DNA of 64,000 nt, from positions 2,543,501-2,607,500 of the forward strand of contig NZ_CP037920.1 of the NCBI RefSeq assembly GCF_007748195.1. Reading direction: 5' to 3'. The notes under the pieces are model-generated. The model had not been told where the DNA came from, did not search any database, and worked only from the letters and a program-made list of their open reading frames with translations. This DNA comes from Gimesia aquarii. GTDB lineage: Bacteria > Planctomycetota > Planctomycetia > Planctomycetales > Planctomycetaceae. The translations under genes and the position numbers were made by a program. Below, one piece after another: positions 46,240 through 54,775 of this stretch (positions within the stretch are counted from its first letter, which is position 1; every line of letters begins with the position of its first letter).

Positions 46240-46563
46240 TTAGGGAGTTTCTGCTACAGTCACTCCTCCAACACCTGTAACTAAATCGCAAGTTGTGTTG
46301 AGGTCGCAATCATCAATGGCATCATTCCATCGTGAACCAGCATAGTGGCTCTTAAGTTTTCCACCGTCACCCTGAAAACCAGTGTAAGCATAGCTCTGGT
46401 TTAATGCTCCGATGGCGTTTGAGATGTCATTTAATTCAGTGTTAACAGCAACAGCAACTTCGCTCAGTCCAACGATCATAGCCAATACAGCGATGGTCAG
46501 AACAAGAACTAGTTCTGCTGAAATTACGAAACCTGCTTCATCATTCCAAAGTTGATTTAACAT
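46240..46563 (-). CDS. Pilin-like small protein, array member 4
   Basis: A 107-residue paralogue, MLNQLWNDEAGF start at ATG 46563 with AAGGAA upstream. It is closest to members 6 and 7 in N-terminus and leader. Short loop QGDGGKLKSHYAGSRW and tail DDCDLNTTCDLVTG. It heads the likely transcript 4-3-2. Confidence 0.77.
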   Translation of the reverse strand: MLNQLWNDEAGFVISAELVLVLTIAVLAMIVGLSEVAVAVNTELNDISNAIGALNQSYAYTGFQGDGGKLKSHYAGSRWNDAIDDCDLNTTCDLVTGVGGVTVAETP

Positions 46564-47370
46564 TCTAGTGAGTTCCTTGGTTTTTAAAATTAATTGAGAG
46601 ACTAACTTGAGGATTGATTTCTATAACTCTGAAAAAAGAAAATTCAGATGAGAAAACAATCCACAACAAAAAATAAATATTACGGGTGTAATATCTATCC
46701 CTGAACCGGAATATGAGCGTTAGCTCCATTCAGGCACATGTGTGAAATTACTGGCCGGTAATTTCACGGTACAAACTGCAGTATTGTTTCTTTGAATGAT
46801 CCAGTAAGCACACGTTATGACCCGTGGAGCAATGGAAGCCCAGTAAATGACGTAGTTAACATCATTTGCATTGGATGCTCTCTCACCTTCATACAATGCA
46901 GATGGCTTCTCTTCTTCTTTCGGGGACAAATCACATGAAAATGAAGAAGCCTCAACACGGGTCACAACGCTGCGAATCAATGAGTGATTTCTATTTGCTA
47001 ACTCAGATCTATGTATTTCTTCTTATTGAATTTGAATCGACTTATTTTACTCCGCTCGATTCATGTCGCAGTCGGTGTGCCAGATCTTGGTGAAGAATTG
47101 ATTACAGAACTCCACAGAGGGTGTGTTACAAAAGAAACACGTCTATGAAATCGATACAAATGTAATCAGCAATAGAATTTAGATAGAGTGACTTTGAGTG
47201 AGTGACAAAGACGTAGAAAGAGTGGTTGGTTGCTTTTAGGCAACCTGTCTTATCAATGATTTTGAACAGTGTGTTAAAGAGACTGTCAAAATATTGAGTG
47301 TATTTTAAACATGGAAACCAGTTAGAGGAGTTCGTTCTCTAATTAGGTCTGGTTCCAATTGTGAGGATTA
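46564..47370. other. Leader of pilin-like gene 4 and spacer
   Basis: About 807 bp. The first 150 bp resemble the leaders of members 6 and 7 (e.g. GAGTTCCTT near the start codon side). An 86-codon frame (46720-46980, minus) has no conserved counterpart in the related leaders; I treat it as doubtful. Confidence 0.45.
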
Positions 47371-47715
47371 TTACGGAGTTTCAGCTACAGTGACAGCAGC
47401 GGCACCAGTAACTAAATCACAGGTGGTGTTCAGGTCGCAGTCATCGACTGCATCGTTAAATCTGGAACCTTCAACTACGCTTTTTAGTTTACCGCCGACT
47501 CCATCAACGCCTCGAGAACTTCCTGTAAAACCTGTATAGACAAAACTCTGATTTAAAGCTCCGATGGCATTTGATATGTCATTTAATTCTGTGTTAACAG
47601 CAACAGCAACTTCGCTCAGTCCGACGATCATAGCTAAAACGGCAATCGTCAGTACCAGGACTAACTCTGCTGAAATCACAAATCCACTTTCTTCATGCCA
47701 TAAAGCGCGCATCAT
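47371..47715 (-). CDS. Pilin-like small protein, array member 5
   Basis: A 114-residue paralogue. ATG 47715 (MMRALWHEESGF) follows AGGAA; the frame extends to 47760 through the spacer hairpin, which I discard. Loop TGSSRGVDGVGGKLKSVVEG is the long type shared with member 2. Tail DDCDLNTTCDLVTG. It follows member 6 (68-bp spacer). Confidence 0.75.
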   Translation of the reverse strand: MMRALWHEESGFVISAELVLVLTIAVLAMIVGLSEVAVAVNTELNDISNAIGALNQSFVYTGFTGSSRGVDGVGGKLKSVVEGSRFNDAVDDCDLNTTCDLVTGAAAVTVAETP

Positions 47716-47727
47716 TTTGTTCCTAAA

Positions 47728-47758
47728 GACTCTGTCCAGGAAAACCCTGAACAGAGCC
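47728..47758 (-). other. Conserved spacer hairpin between pilin-like genes 6 and 5
   Basis: Stem GACTCTGTCCAGG / CCTGAACAGAGCC with two mismatches, same core as the hairpins at 45759 and 46178. In the transcript it ends 4 nt before the AGGAA ribosome binding site of member 5, so it could block or expose it. Confidence 0.65.
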
Positions 47759-47783
47759 ATTCAAATCTAACTTATAAATCGAA

Positions 47784-48107
47784 TTATGGAGCTTCTGCTG
47801 CAGTAACAGCACCAGCACCGGTAACCAGATCACAAGTTGTGTTTACGTCACAGTCATCGACTGCATCATTAAATCGTGATCCAGCGTATCGACTTTTGAG
47901 CTTTCCTCCGTTACCAAGAAAACCAGTATAAACATAGCTCTGGTTTAAGGCTCCGATGGCGTTTGAGATATCATTTAATTCTGTGTTAACAGCAACAGCA
48001 ACTTCGCTCAGTCCAACAATCATGGCCAATACGGCGATAGTCAGAACGAGAACCAGTTCTGCAGAGATTACGAAACCAGCTTCGTCATTCCAAAGTTGAT
48101 TCAACAT
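47784..48107 (-). CDS. Pilin-like small protein, array member 6
   Basis: A 107-residue paralogue, MLNQLWNDEAGF at ATG 48107 with AAGGAA upstream. Short loop LGNGGKLKSRYAGSRF and tail DDCDVNTTCDLVTGAGAV. It heads the likely transcript 6-5. Its leader shares blocks with those of members 4 and 7. Confidence 0.77.
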   Translation of the reverse strand: MLNQLWNDEAGFVISAELVLVLTIAVLAMIVGLSEVAVAVNTELNDISNAIGALNQSYVYTGFLGNGGKLKSRYAGSRFNDAVDDCDVNTTCDLVTGAGAVTAAEAP

Positions 48108-48712
48108 GTTGTGAGTTCCTTAATTTTTAACTTGAGAGTAAATAAATTCGATTCAGATCAAAAGATCATAAATCACGAGAGGCAATCCCTATTTGAAACC
48201 ACATAGAGATTCAGCATCAGCCATTGACTGTTCAGAGAAGCCAAATTGGCTTATCAGATACATCCAATAACCGGGAACTTGAGTCGACCGAACGGAAATA
48301 TGAGAACCGGTTACTCACATAGCGTTTGGGGATAGGAACCAGTGATTCACGGGCCCATTTCACAGAATTCCCTGTCTGCTGATCGAGATGATCGCACAGG
48401 TTATGCCATAGGGTTAATCTTTACAGACCCTACAAAGCACAAATGTGGAAGAGTTTACCTAACGTCTTTTATTGCTCAAGTTTAACAATTGTTAGCCTAA
48501 GTAACTCGTGGTAAGAACGGCGAGTTGAGGATTAGACATTGTAAAAATATTGAAACACTTCTTTTACATTTCATGTTTACGAATTCCTACAAAGACTTAC
48601 ATTGAATATAACTTCTCCCTAAAACATGAACTCCGGAAGAGATGTATCTCTTCCAGAGTCCTGCCTCTCAAGTATTTTAAAAACTAAGGGTTTTTATCTT
48701 CCCTTTAGATGT
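48108..48712. other. Leader of pilin-like gene 6
   Basis: About 605 bp between member 7's stop and member 6's start, with a ~59-bp element at 48551-48609 that recurs at 49367-49424. The rest shares patches with other array leaders. No supported gene. Confidence 0.5.
48551..48609. repeat. Upstream element of pilin-like gene 6 (direct repeat copy 1)
   Basis: About 59 bp, near-identical to 49367-49424 with one 1-base gap and a few substitutions (shared core CACGTTTACGAATTCCTACA-like; TGAAACACTTCT at one end). It contains TTACATTTCA at 48564-48573. Confidence 0.8.
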
Positions 48713-49039
48713 TTAGAAGCCTGTCTCTATTCCAGTCACAAAGATCGCGCCTGTTACCAGATCACAAGTGGTGTTCAGGTCGCAATCATCAATGGCATCG
48801 TCCCATCGCGAACCAGCATAGAAGCTCTTGAACTTCCCTCCATTTCCACGAAAGCCTGTATAAACATAGCTTTGATTCAGGGCTCCAATAGCGTTTGAGA
48901 TGTCGTTTAATTCCGTGTTAACAGCAACAGCAACTTCGCTGAGTCCAACGATCATGGCCAGCACAGCGATCGTCAGTACCAGGACCAGTTCCGCAGAGAT
49001 AACGAAACCGGCTTCGTCATTCCAAAATTGATTTAACAT
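48713..49039 (-). CDS. Pilin-like small protein, array member 7
   Basis: A 108-residue paralogue, MLNQFWNDEAGF at ATG 49039 with AAAGGAAC upstream. Short loop RGNGGKFKSFYAGSRW, tail DDCDLNTTCDLVTG, ending IFVTGIETGF. It stands alone in front of its own leader, which resembles that of member 6. Confidence 0.77.
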   Translation of the reverse strand: MLNQFWNDEAGFVISAELVLVLTIAVLAMIVGLSEVAVAVNTELNDISNAIGALNQSYVYTGFRGNGGKFKSFYAGSRWDDAIDDCDLNTTCDLVTGAIFVTGIETGF

Positions 49040-49350
49040 GTTTGAGTTCCTTTACTTCGTAATTAGAGAGTAATACCGATTCGATTCAGACTGAGAAATC
49101 ATGAATCGTGAGAGACTACAATAAGGAAATGAGAACCAGTTCACTCATATTCCAGTTGGGGAGAAGAAATCAGTTATATTGAGAATTTCAAATCCACCGG
49201 TTGTATCGATTGCACAGATCATGCCGGATGTTCTGTTTTTATCGATAGTTTGGAATACCATATAGATGAATTTCTCTAACACATTTGCTATTCAAAGTTA
49301 ACAGCTCATTTTTTATATAAACACAATTGAACTTGATTGAAAAATTTTTT

Positions 49351-49388
49351 TGAAATGTAAGGAGAATGAAACACTTCTTTACATTTCA
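49351..49388. promoter_or_regulatory. Inverted repeat upstream of pilin-like gene 7
   Basis: TGAAATGTAA (49351-49360) and TTACATTTCA (49379-49388), perfect 10-bp arms with an 18-bp spacer. Possible regulator-binding site; a related single motif is at 45271-45280. Confidence 0.5.
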
Positions 49389-49424
49389 CGTTTACGAATT
49401 CCTACAAGGGCTTACATTGAATAT
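49367..49424. repeat. Upstream element of pilin-like gene 7 (direct repeat copy 2)
   Basis: About 58 bp, near-identical to 48551-48609. It lies about 330 bp upstream of the gene start, compared with about 445 bp for copy 1, so it looks like part of a duplicated gene-plus-leader unit. Confidence 0.8.
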
Positions 49425-49583
49425 GATTCATTAGAGATCCTTTCGAATCTGAGTCACCGTTTCACTTAGGTCTGAGCAATTTGCTAAAATGTTATAAACT
49501 TAATTGAGAGCCATTTAACTGAGGGACACAATGTGCGTTCACTAAATGTGGAAAATCAATAACTCAAGAAAGTCTTTGAAGAT

Positions 49584-50450
49584 ATGCAGGTCACCATTAC
49601 AGCAGTTGGACCCGATAATCGTGGTTTGGCCGACCCCATCGTGCATTACGTGACCGGAGTAGGCGCGAACATTCACGAAATACAAATGTATGATCATGAC
49701 TCAGAACGGCTGTTTGCCATGTTTTTACGGTTAGATTGGCCAGCTGATGTAGAGCCAATTCCCGTTTTGAGAGAACGGATCATGCAGATTGGCACACAAA
49801 AAGGGCTCACATTACGTGTCTGGGCGCGAGATGAACAAAATCGGCTACCCCGTATTGCTATTTGTACGACTTATCGTAGCGAACCTGCTGAAGCCGTATT
49901 GAATGCTATCAAGGAAGGGGTGATTCAAGCGCAGCCCGTAGTGATTATTGGAAACCGGGACCGCTGCCAATCTTTAGCTGAAAAACATAATCTGGATTTT
50001 CATAACATTGGTGACGAACGTGGAAATCCTGACAACACTGAGATGGTCAATCTCTTCGATTCCTATGATGTCGATTATGTATTGCTTGCTCGGTATATGC
50101 GTGTGCTGCCCCCCAACATCTGCTGGAGCTTTGCTGGCGGGAGGATTATTAATCTGCATCATGGCCTACTCCCTTCGTTTCCAGGGTTTCAGCCCTATGA
50201 GGATGCATTTAGCCATAATATGCTCACATTTGGTGCCACCATTCACTTCATAATTCCGGAGCTGGATGCTGGCAATCAAATCATTCACCAAAATGCGTTT
50301 GCTGTCTCACCGGGGACTCCATTAAAAGAGATAAAACGCATTGGCGAAACTCAACATGAGCCGGAATGCCTGGTGGAAGGAGTGCGTCGTGTCATTGATC
50401 GTGAGGTGGAGCTGCATTTTCATCGAGTAGTAGGTATTGAACCAATCTAA
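49584..50450 (+). CDS. purU: Formyltetrahydrofolate deformylase
   Basis: A 288-residue enzyme hydrolysing 10-formyl-tetrahydrofolate to formate and tetrahydrofolate. An N-terminal ACT domain (about 1-80, PDNRGLADPIVHYVTGVGANIHE) precedes the formyltransferase domain: AICTTYRSEP, YVLLARYMRVL, NLHHGLLPSFPGFQPYEDAF and IPELDAGNQIIHQ. The Asn, His and Asp expected in the active site are present; the usual Ser in HxSLLP is Gly. ATG 49584 has a weak ribosome binding site. Confidence 0.93.
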   Translation: MQVTITAVGPDNRGLADPIVHYVTGVGANIHEIQMYDHDSERLFAMFLRLDWPADVEPIPVLRERIMQIGTQKGLTLRVWARDEQNRLPRIAICTTYRSEPAEAVLNAIKEGVIQAQPVVIIGNRDRCQSLAEKHNLDFHNIGDERGNPDNTEMVNLFDSYDVDYVLLARYMRVLPPNICWSFAGGRIINLHHGLLPSFPGFQPYEDAFSHNMLTFGATIHFIIPELDAGNQIIHQNAFAVSPGTPLKEIKRIGETQHEPECLVEGVRRVIDREVELHFHRVVGIEPI

Positions 50451-50478
50451 TTTTGAAAATGGTTTCTAAATCGGCTGT

Positions 50479-51171
50479 TTATGGTTTTTCTTTCAGTTTT
50501 GATTTGACCAGCTCAAAAACGGAATCAAACATCGGTTCGGTTAGTCGCCCTGTGAATGTATTTTGCTGACTGGGGTGATAACTACCCACCAGCCAAATAC
50601 CATCCGAGAACTGGTAATTCGCTCCATGTGAAAATGGAGGACGCTTTCCATTCAATTGCCCCTGCCGTTTTTTGAAATCAAGGACTGATTTCCAGCCGAT
50701 CTGACCCAATGCAAGGAATACTTTCACGGGTAGTAATTCTACCGTTTGTTCCATCCATGTATGACAGTGTTCGATTTCATCTCGGCTTGGTTTATTGGCC
50801 GGTGGTGCGCAGTGGCAGGTTGCTGTAATAGCACAGTTTTGTAATCGCAGACCATCAGAGCTACTTTGGGCTTCTGGCTGATTGGCAAATCCTGCTTTGT
50901 GCAAAGCACGATAGAGCCAGTCACCGCTTCGGTCACCGGTAAACATTCTGCCTGTTCTGTTGGCACCATGAGCGGCGGGAGCCAGTCCTACGATTAATAA
51001 CTCTGCTTGCGGATCACCAAAATTAGGGACAGGTTTTCCCCAGTAATCCCAGTCCTGAAAAGACTTTCGTTTTTCCGCTGCAATCTTTTGGCAGTGGGCA
51101 AGTAGTCGATCACAACTTGTACAACGAATGATCTTTTGATTTAACTGATGCCACTTGGATTCAGGTTTCAT
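50479..51171 (-). CDS. Family 5 (UDGb) uracil-DNA glycosylase
   Basis: A 230-residue base-excision repair enzyme of the Fe-S cluster type. Motifs: CTSCDRL (cluster Cys), VGLAPAAHGANRTGRMFTGD (family 5 active-site loop), ITATCHCAPPANKPS and a later VGSYHPSQQNTFTGRL. Start at ATG 51171 is chosen over 51234 since the family begins close to this position; the ribosome binding site is weak. It is convergent with purU. Confidence 0.92.
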   Translation of the reverse strand: MKPESKWHQLNQKIIRCTSCDRLLAHCQKIAAEKRKSFQDWDYWGKPVPNFGDPQAELLIVGLAPAAHGANRTGRMFTGDRSGDWLYRALHKAGFANQPEAQSSSDGLRLQNCAITATCHCAPPANKPSRDEIEHCHTWMEQTVELLPVKVFLALGQIGWKSVLDFKKRQGQLNGKRPPFSHGANYQFSDGIWLVGSYHPSQQNTFTGRLTEPMFDSVFELVKSKLKEKP

Positions 51172-51437
51172 TTTCTCTTTGTTTCTGGCTGATGAGGACG
51201 ATGACCAAAGTCCGGCTATAGCGATTAAATGCAATATATCTGCACTATCAATACCAGCAAATAGGAGTTGCAGTCAAACTGGACTCTCTATTTAGAGCAG
51301 GCATTTTGAAATACAGGCTTGAAATAGCACCTGAGTCCTATTTACTATAGAGAACAACCTCTCTATTTTCCGGTCACAACCGGAATAGACTTAGCTATAA
51401 ATTCACTGCTCTTAAGTCCTTTTCAGGAAAAGTGATT

Positions 51438-51932
51438 GTGTCGAAACTACAACTTCCATTGATGTCGCTGGTAGCTGCAATACCTGGTGCCTATGTGGCC
51501 TATTTGTTGGTCATGGCTTTTCTGAATCATGCAGAATCCATGTCTGCCACCTTACTTGGAGTGGCAGGACTGACATTGCTTTTGTGTGGCTTTCTGGCGC
51601 TGATGCCCATCGGTGCCCTGGTCTTAGGACCGAAAGGAGCTACGAAGAAAAAAGGGAAAGGAAAGGATCAGCCAGAAGAGGCGGCTCAAGATGACGAAGA
51701 CGAAGAGGAAATGATAAGCGATTCAGCCGCAGAACTTTCAGATGAGTTCGCCGACGAAGAGGTTGAGGATGAACTTGCTTCAGGAGATGAATTTGAGTTT
51801 GACGAAGTCGATGAGTTCAGTGATAGTGAAATGAGTGACAGCGAAGCCAGTGGTGAAATCTCAGATGGTGATTTTGACTTCGCAGATGATGACTATGAGT
51901 TTGATGAAGAGGACGATGAGGACATAAAATAA
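51438..51932 (+). CDS. Small membrane protein with very acidic tail
   Basis: A 164-residue protein. Two transmembrane helices (SLVAAIPGAYVAYLLVMAFL and ATLLGVAGLTLLLCGFLALM), a Lys-rich turn, then about 90 residues rich in Glu, Asp and Ser, probably disordered. Start GTG 51438 follows AGGAA at 8-nt spacing. Function unknown; the tail could bind cations or basic proteins. Confidence 0.7.
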   Translation: MSKLQLPLMSLVAAIPGAYVAYLLVMAFLNHAESMSATLLGVAGLTLLLCGFLALMPIGALVLGPKGATKKKGKGKDQPEEAAQDDEDEEEMISDSAAELSDEFADEEVEDELASGDEFEFDEVDEFSDSEMSDSEASGEISDGDFDFADDDYEFDEEDDEDIK

Positions 51933-51964
51933 ATAGTGCCCCCATCCATCCTCACTGTTTTTGG

Positions 51965-53686
51965 TTATTTCAGGTGATTCTGAAAAAACTGGTCCATGTC
52001 TGCCACCATGTCATTGAACCAGGGCAATTGGTTCCAGCAGCCATGTTTTCCTTTCGGATAAATTTTCACGTCAGTATCGACTCCCAGTGATTTCAGTTTC
52101 TCACGAGAAGGTGCATTACGTTCTGGTAAATCAAACTCACCCACCATGAATAAGAGTGGTGGTGTTTTCTTAGAGAGGTGCAAGTACGCGTCACTGAGTT
52201 GATACAATTCTGGGGCTTCATCAATCGTCTTGCCCAACCACTGATTCGAATTTGATTTTTTCGGATTCTTGCGAGAGCGATCAGCTACCGAGCCAGAAGC
52301 CATTTGCATCGGACCGGCCATAACGATTGCAGCCTGTAGATTTGAAAGCTGATCTTGATTACCTGCGCTACCTTGCAACTGTTTTACATGAGGTGCTGCT
52401 GCCATCAGACCCACAAGATGTCCTCCCGCTGAGCCACCCACAGCACCAATTTTTTGAGGATCAACATGGTACTTTTGTGCTTCTCCCCTTAAAAAACGAA
52501 CCGCGGCATTGCAATCCTGAATGCCTGCGGGAAATTTGGCTTCATGTCCCAGTCGATATCCGACTGCCATGGTAACATATCCACGTTCACACAACGCAAG
52601 AGCCAGTGCGCGGAATTTTGCTTTATCACCGTTTAGCCAGCCTCCGCCATGTACTACAACGATAGCAGGAAATGGTCCTTTTCCTGATTTCGGGACAAAA
52701 ATATCAGCTAATAATTTTCGATGTCCTACTTGACCGTAAACGACATTCAGGTGAGAAGAAACTGTTTTGGGAATCATCGTCGAGGGGCGTTTAGGGTTTT
52801 TAATTTTTTCTTTCAGAGCCGGTTCTGGAAAACACCCATAAGTATTCATTCGCTGACGGTATAAACCACCAAAGCCGGTAATGTATAAAGAACGCATATC
52901 TTGATCGCCGAACGTGCAGTTTATGGGACGTGTTGGTGTATGGATTTTTGCCAGCAATTTGCCTTTGGGATTCCAGATCCAGATATCAGCAGGTCCCGCA
53001 CAGTAGACATTACCTGCGCGATCAACTGTCATTCCATCAGCACCTTTTTCAGGACCGGAATCCATTTTGGCAAAAAGGCGACCGTTTTCTACAACCCCAG
53101 GTTTGGTTACTGTATACGCCCAAATTTCTTTAGGTACATAAGCCGCCACATAAAGTGTTTTACCATCGGGAGAAAGAATCAAGCCGTTTGGCGTTTTAAT
53201 ATTTTTAATAACGATGTGTTGCTTACCTTCGGGTGAAATCCAGACGACTTCACCTGCTCCTGTGAGTGTATAATAAATACCACCTTGCTGATCGACCACG
53301 AGATCGTTGGGCCTGCGGGGAGGCTTGGCATCTCTCGGTTGACCCGCGATTCGTGTTTTCTGTTTGCCGTTCAGCACACTGATCTGACTGGCACCATTAT
53401 TTGACAAGAACAGTTTTCCATGGTTGAAGTAGGTAGCACTGATACGCCCAGCATTGTTGAGAAAAACCTGAACCTTGCCTGACTTCGGATTGTAGCGATA
53501 TAGCTTCCCTCCTTTGACATCAGGAAAATAGAGATTTCCACCTCCATCCCAGGCAGGGCCATCTGCCAATCCAAAATCGGTAGCAATTGTTTCAAGAGGC
53601 GACGAGGTATCAACAATCGAATCCGCGGCGTTATTGGTATTGTTAAAAAAAGCGAGCGATAATAGAAAAATAGCAAGCCGTTTCAT
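51965..53686 (-). CDS. Secreted fusion: SMP-30/gluconolactonase-like propeller plus esterase/lipase
   Basis: A 573-residue protein with signal peptide (LAIFLLSLAFFNNTNNAADS). Residues about 30-290 are an SMP-30/gluconolactonase-like propeller (GLADGPAWDGGGNLYFPDV, NGLILSPDGKTLYV). Residues about 315-573 are an alpha/beta hydrolase with HGGGWLNGDKAKF (oxyanion hole), GAVGGSAGGHLVG (nucleophile Ser), GEFDLPERN (Asp) and GKHGCW (His). So one chain may release and hydrolyse sugar lactones/esters in the periplasm or outside. ATG 53686 follows AGGAACTATTT. Confidence 0.9.
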   Translation of the reverse strand: MKRLAIFLLSLAFFNNTNNAADSIVDTSSPLETIATDFGLADGPAWDGGGNLYFPDVKGGKLYRYNPKSGKVQVFLNNAGRISATYFNHGKLFLSNNGASQISVLNGKQKTRIAGQPRDAKPPRRPNDLVVDQQGGIYYTLTGAGEVVWISPEGKQHIVIKNIKTPNGLILSPDGKTLYVAAYVPKEIWAYTVTKPGVVENGRLFAKMDSGPEKGADGMTVDRAGNVYCAGPADIWIWNPKGKLLAKIHTPTRPINCTFGDQDMRSLYITGFGGLYRQRMNTYGCFPEPALKEKIKNPKRPSTMIPKTVSSHLNVVYGQVGHRKLLADIFVPKSGKGPFPAIVVVHGGGWLNGDKAKFRALALALCERGYVTMAVGYRLGHEAKFPAGIQDCNAAVRFLRGEAQKYHVDPQKIGAVGGSAGGHLVGLMAAAPHVKQLQGSAGNQDQLSNLQAAIVMAGPMQMASGSVADRSRKNPKKSNSNQWLGKTIDEAPELYQLSDAYLHLSKKTPPLLFMVGEFDLPERNAPSREKLKSLGVDTDVKIYPKGKHGCWNQLPWFNDMVADMDQFFQNHLK

Positions 53687-53749
53687 AAATAGTTCCTGTA
53701 AGCTGAGGCTGTGATGAAAAATCAGTGATCTTCTCTTGTTGAAGCTCGT

Positions 53750-54598
53750 TTATTGACGAATCAGACGTATTTGACGTACATCCATAATAGCATTCTTAGC
53801 TTTTTGTTTTGGCTTTAGTTGTAATGATTGGGCACCGTCTTTACTGATAGTCAGTTTGCCAATGGGTCGCTCTTTGAAGTTCTGAAAATGCCCGGTATCT
53901 TCCACGGTGAAGTTGAGTCTGCTTTTATTGACAGACAGTTCGACTTTGCTACCGCCTTGTCCCTTGCCACATCCCTGGAGAATATAGACATCGAAAATAC
54001 CGGGAGCATTCGGCTTAAATTTCCATTCACACCAGTCTTTCTCTTTCACCCAGTAGCCAACTGTATTTTTATGCGGTTGCGGTTCAAATCGTAACATTTC
54101 ACCATGTACGATCGCATCTTTTGCATCCAGGATAATTTGTTTCTTCTGATTCTCTTGAATCACTCTAGGCTTTACCGGTAAATAAGGGGGCTCTTTAAAT
54201 TCAACAACCACCGATGTAGGGAATGTTAATTCGTTTTTTGCAGACAAGCGGATTTCCCATTCATTTACGCCAGGTTTCAGATCAAGCGGTTTCTTATCAG
54301 CGTCCTGAGCAATATAAACAGATTTGATGCGATTATTCATTCGCGGAATCAGGAGCTTTTCTTTTTGCTGTAACTGAGAGATCTCTAGCTTCAGACCTTG
54401 AGGTAGAGTGTTGATGGTACCCCACTTTTTCTGGATGGGAAATGATGTATCACTGGTCTGGGACGCGGACTTCGTCTCACCTACAAGTTCGATGCCATAG
54501 AAAAGACAAACTGCTGTGTTTATAATGAGAATCAGGGAAAGAGTGCGGAGAAGATTTCTAAAATTTGGGGTGAACCTGAACGGTAAGTTGAGCATCAT
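53750..54598 (-). CDS. Membrane-anchored carbohydrate-binding-like protein
   Basis: About 282 residues. N-terminal transmembrane or signal segment (LLRTLSLILIINTAVCLFYG). The C-terminal 130 residues (HGEMLRFEPQPHKNTVGYWV, then WCEWKFKPNAPGIFDVYILQG) look like the galactose-binding-like modules seen at the end of planctomycete sulfatases and glycosidases. No catalytic motif. ATG at 54598 (or 54595) with AGAGGC upstream. It lies 63 bp upstream of the SMP-30/esterase gene on the same strand and may be its operon partner. Confidence 0.7.
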   Translation of the reverse strand: MMLNLPFRFTPNFRNLLRTLSLILIINTAVCLFYGIELVGETKSASQTSDTSFPIQKKWGTINTLPQGLKLEISQLQQKEKLLIPRMNNRIKSVYIAQDADKKPLDLKPGVNEWEIRLSAKNELTFPTSVVVEFKEPPYLPVKPRVIQENQKKQIILDAKDAIVHGEMLRFEPQPHKNTVGYWVKEKDWCEWKFKPNAPGIFDVYILQGCGKGQGGSKVELSVNKSRLNFTVEDTGHFQNFKERPIGKLTISKDGAQSLQLKPKQKAKNAIMDVRQIRLIRQ

Positions 54599-54775
54599 CA
54601 AACTAGCGCCTCTTTATCATAAATGAAAACGACTTATATGTCTGAGTGTCTATTCTTGATGATCTGAATCTTCAGTTCAATCAATAATCATGTGAATGAG
54701 AGAGTTCTCCTGAAGAAACATAACTGAGCAATGTTTCTAAAATACTGCTGGGACTGGCAAGGAATACAAATATAG

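Larger units (their letters stand above)
49040..49583. other. Divergent leader of pilin-like gene 7 / purU
   Basis: About 544 bp. It holds the second copy of the ~59-bp element (49367-49424) and an overlapping 10-bp inverted repeat at 49351-49388. No supported gene apart from short frames without domains. Confidence 0.5.
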
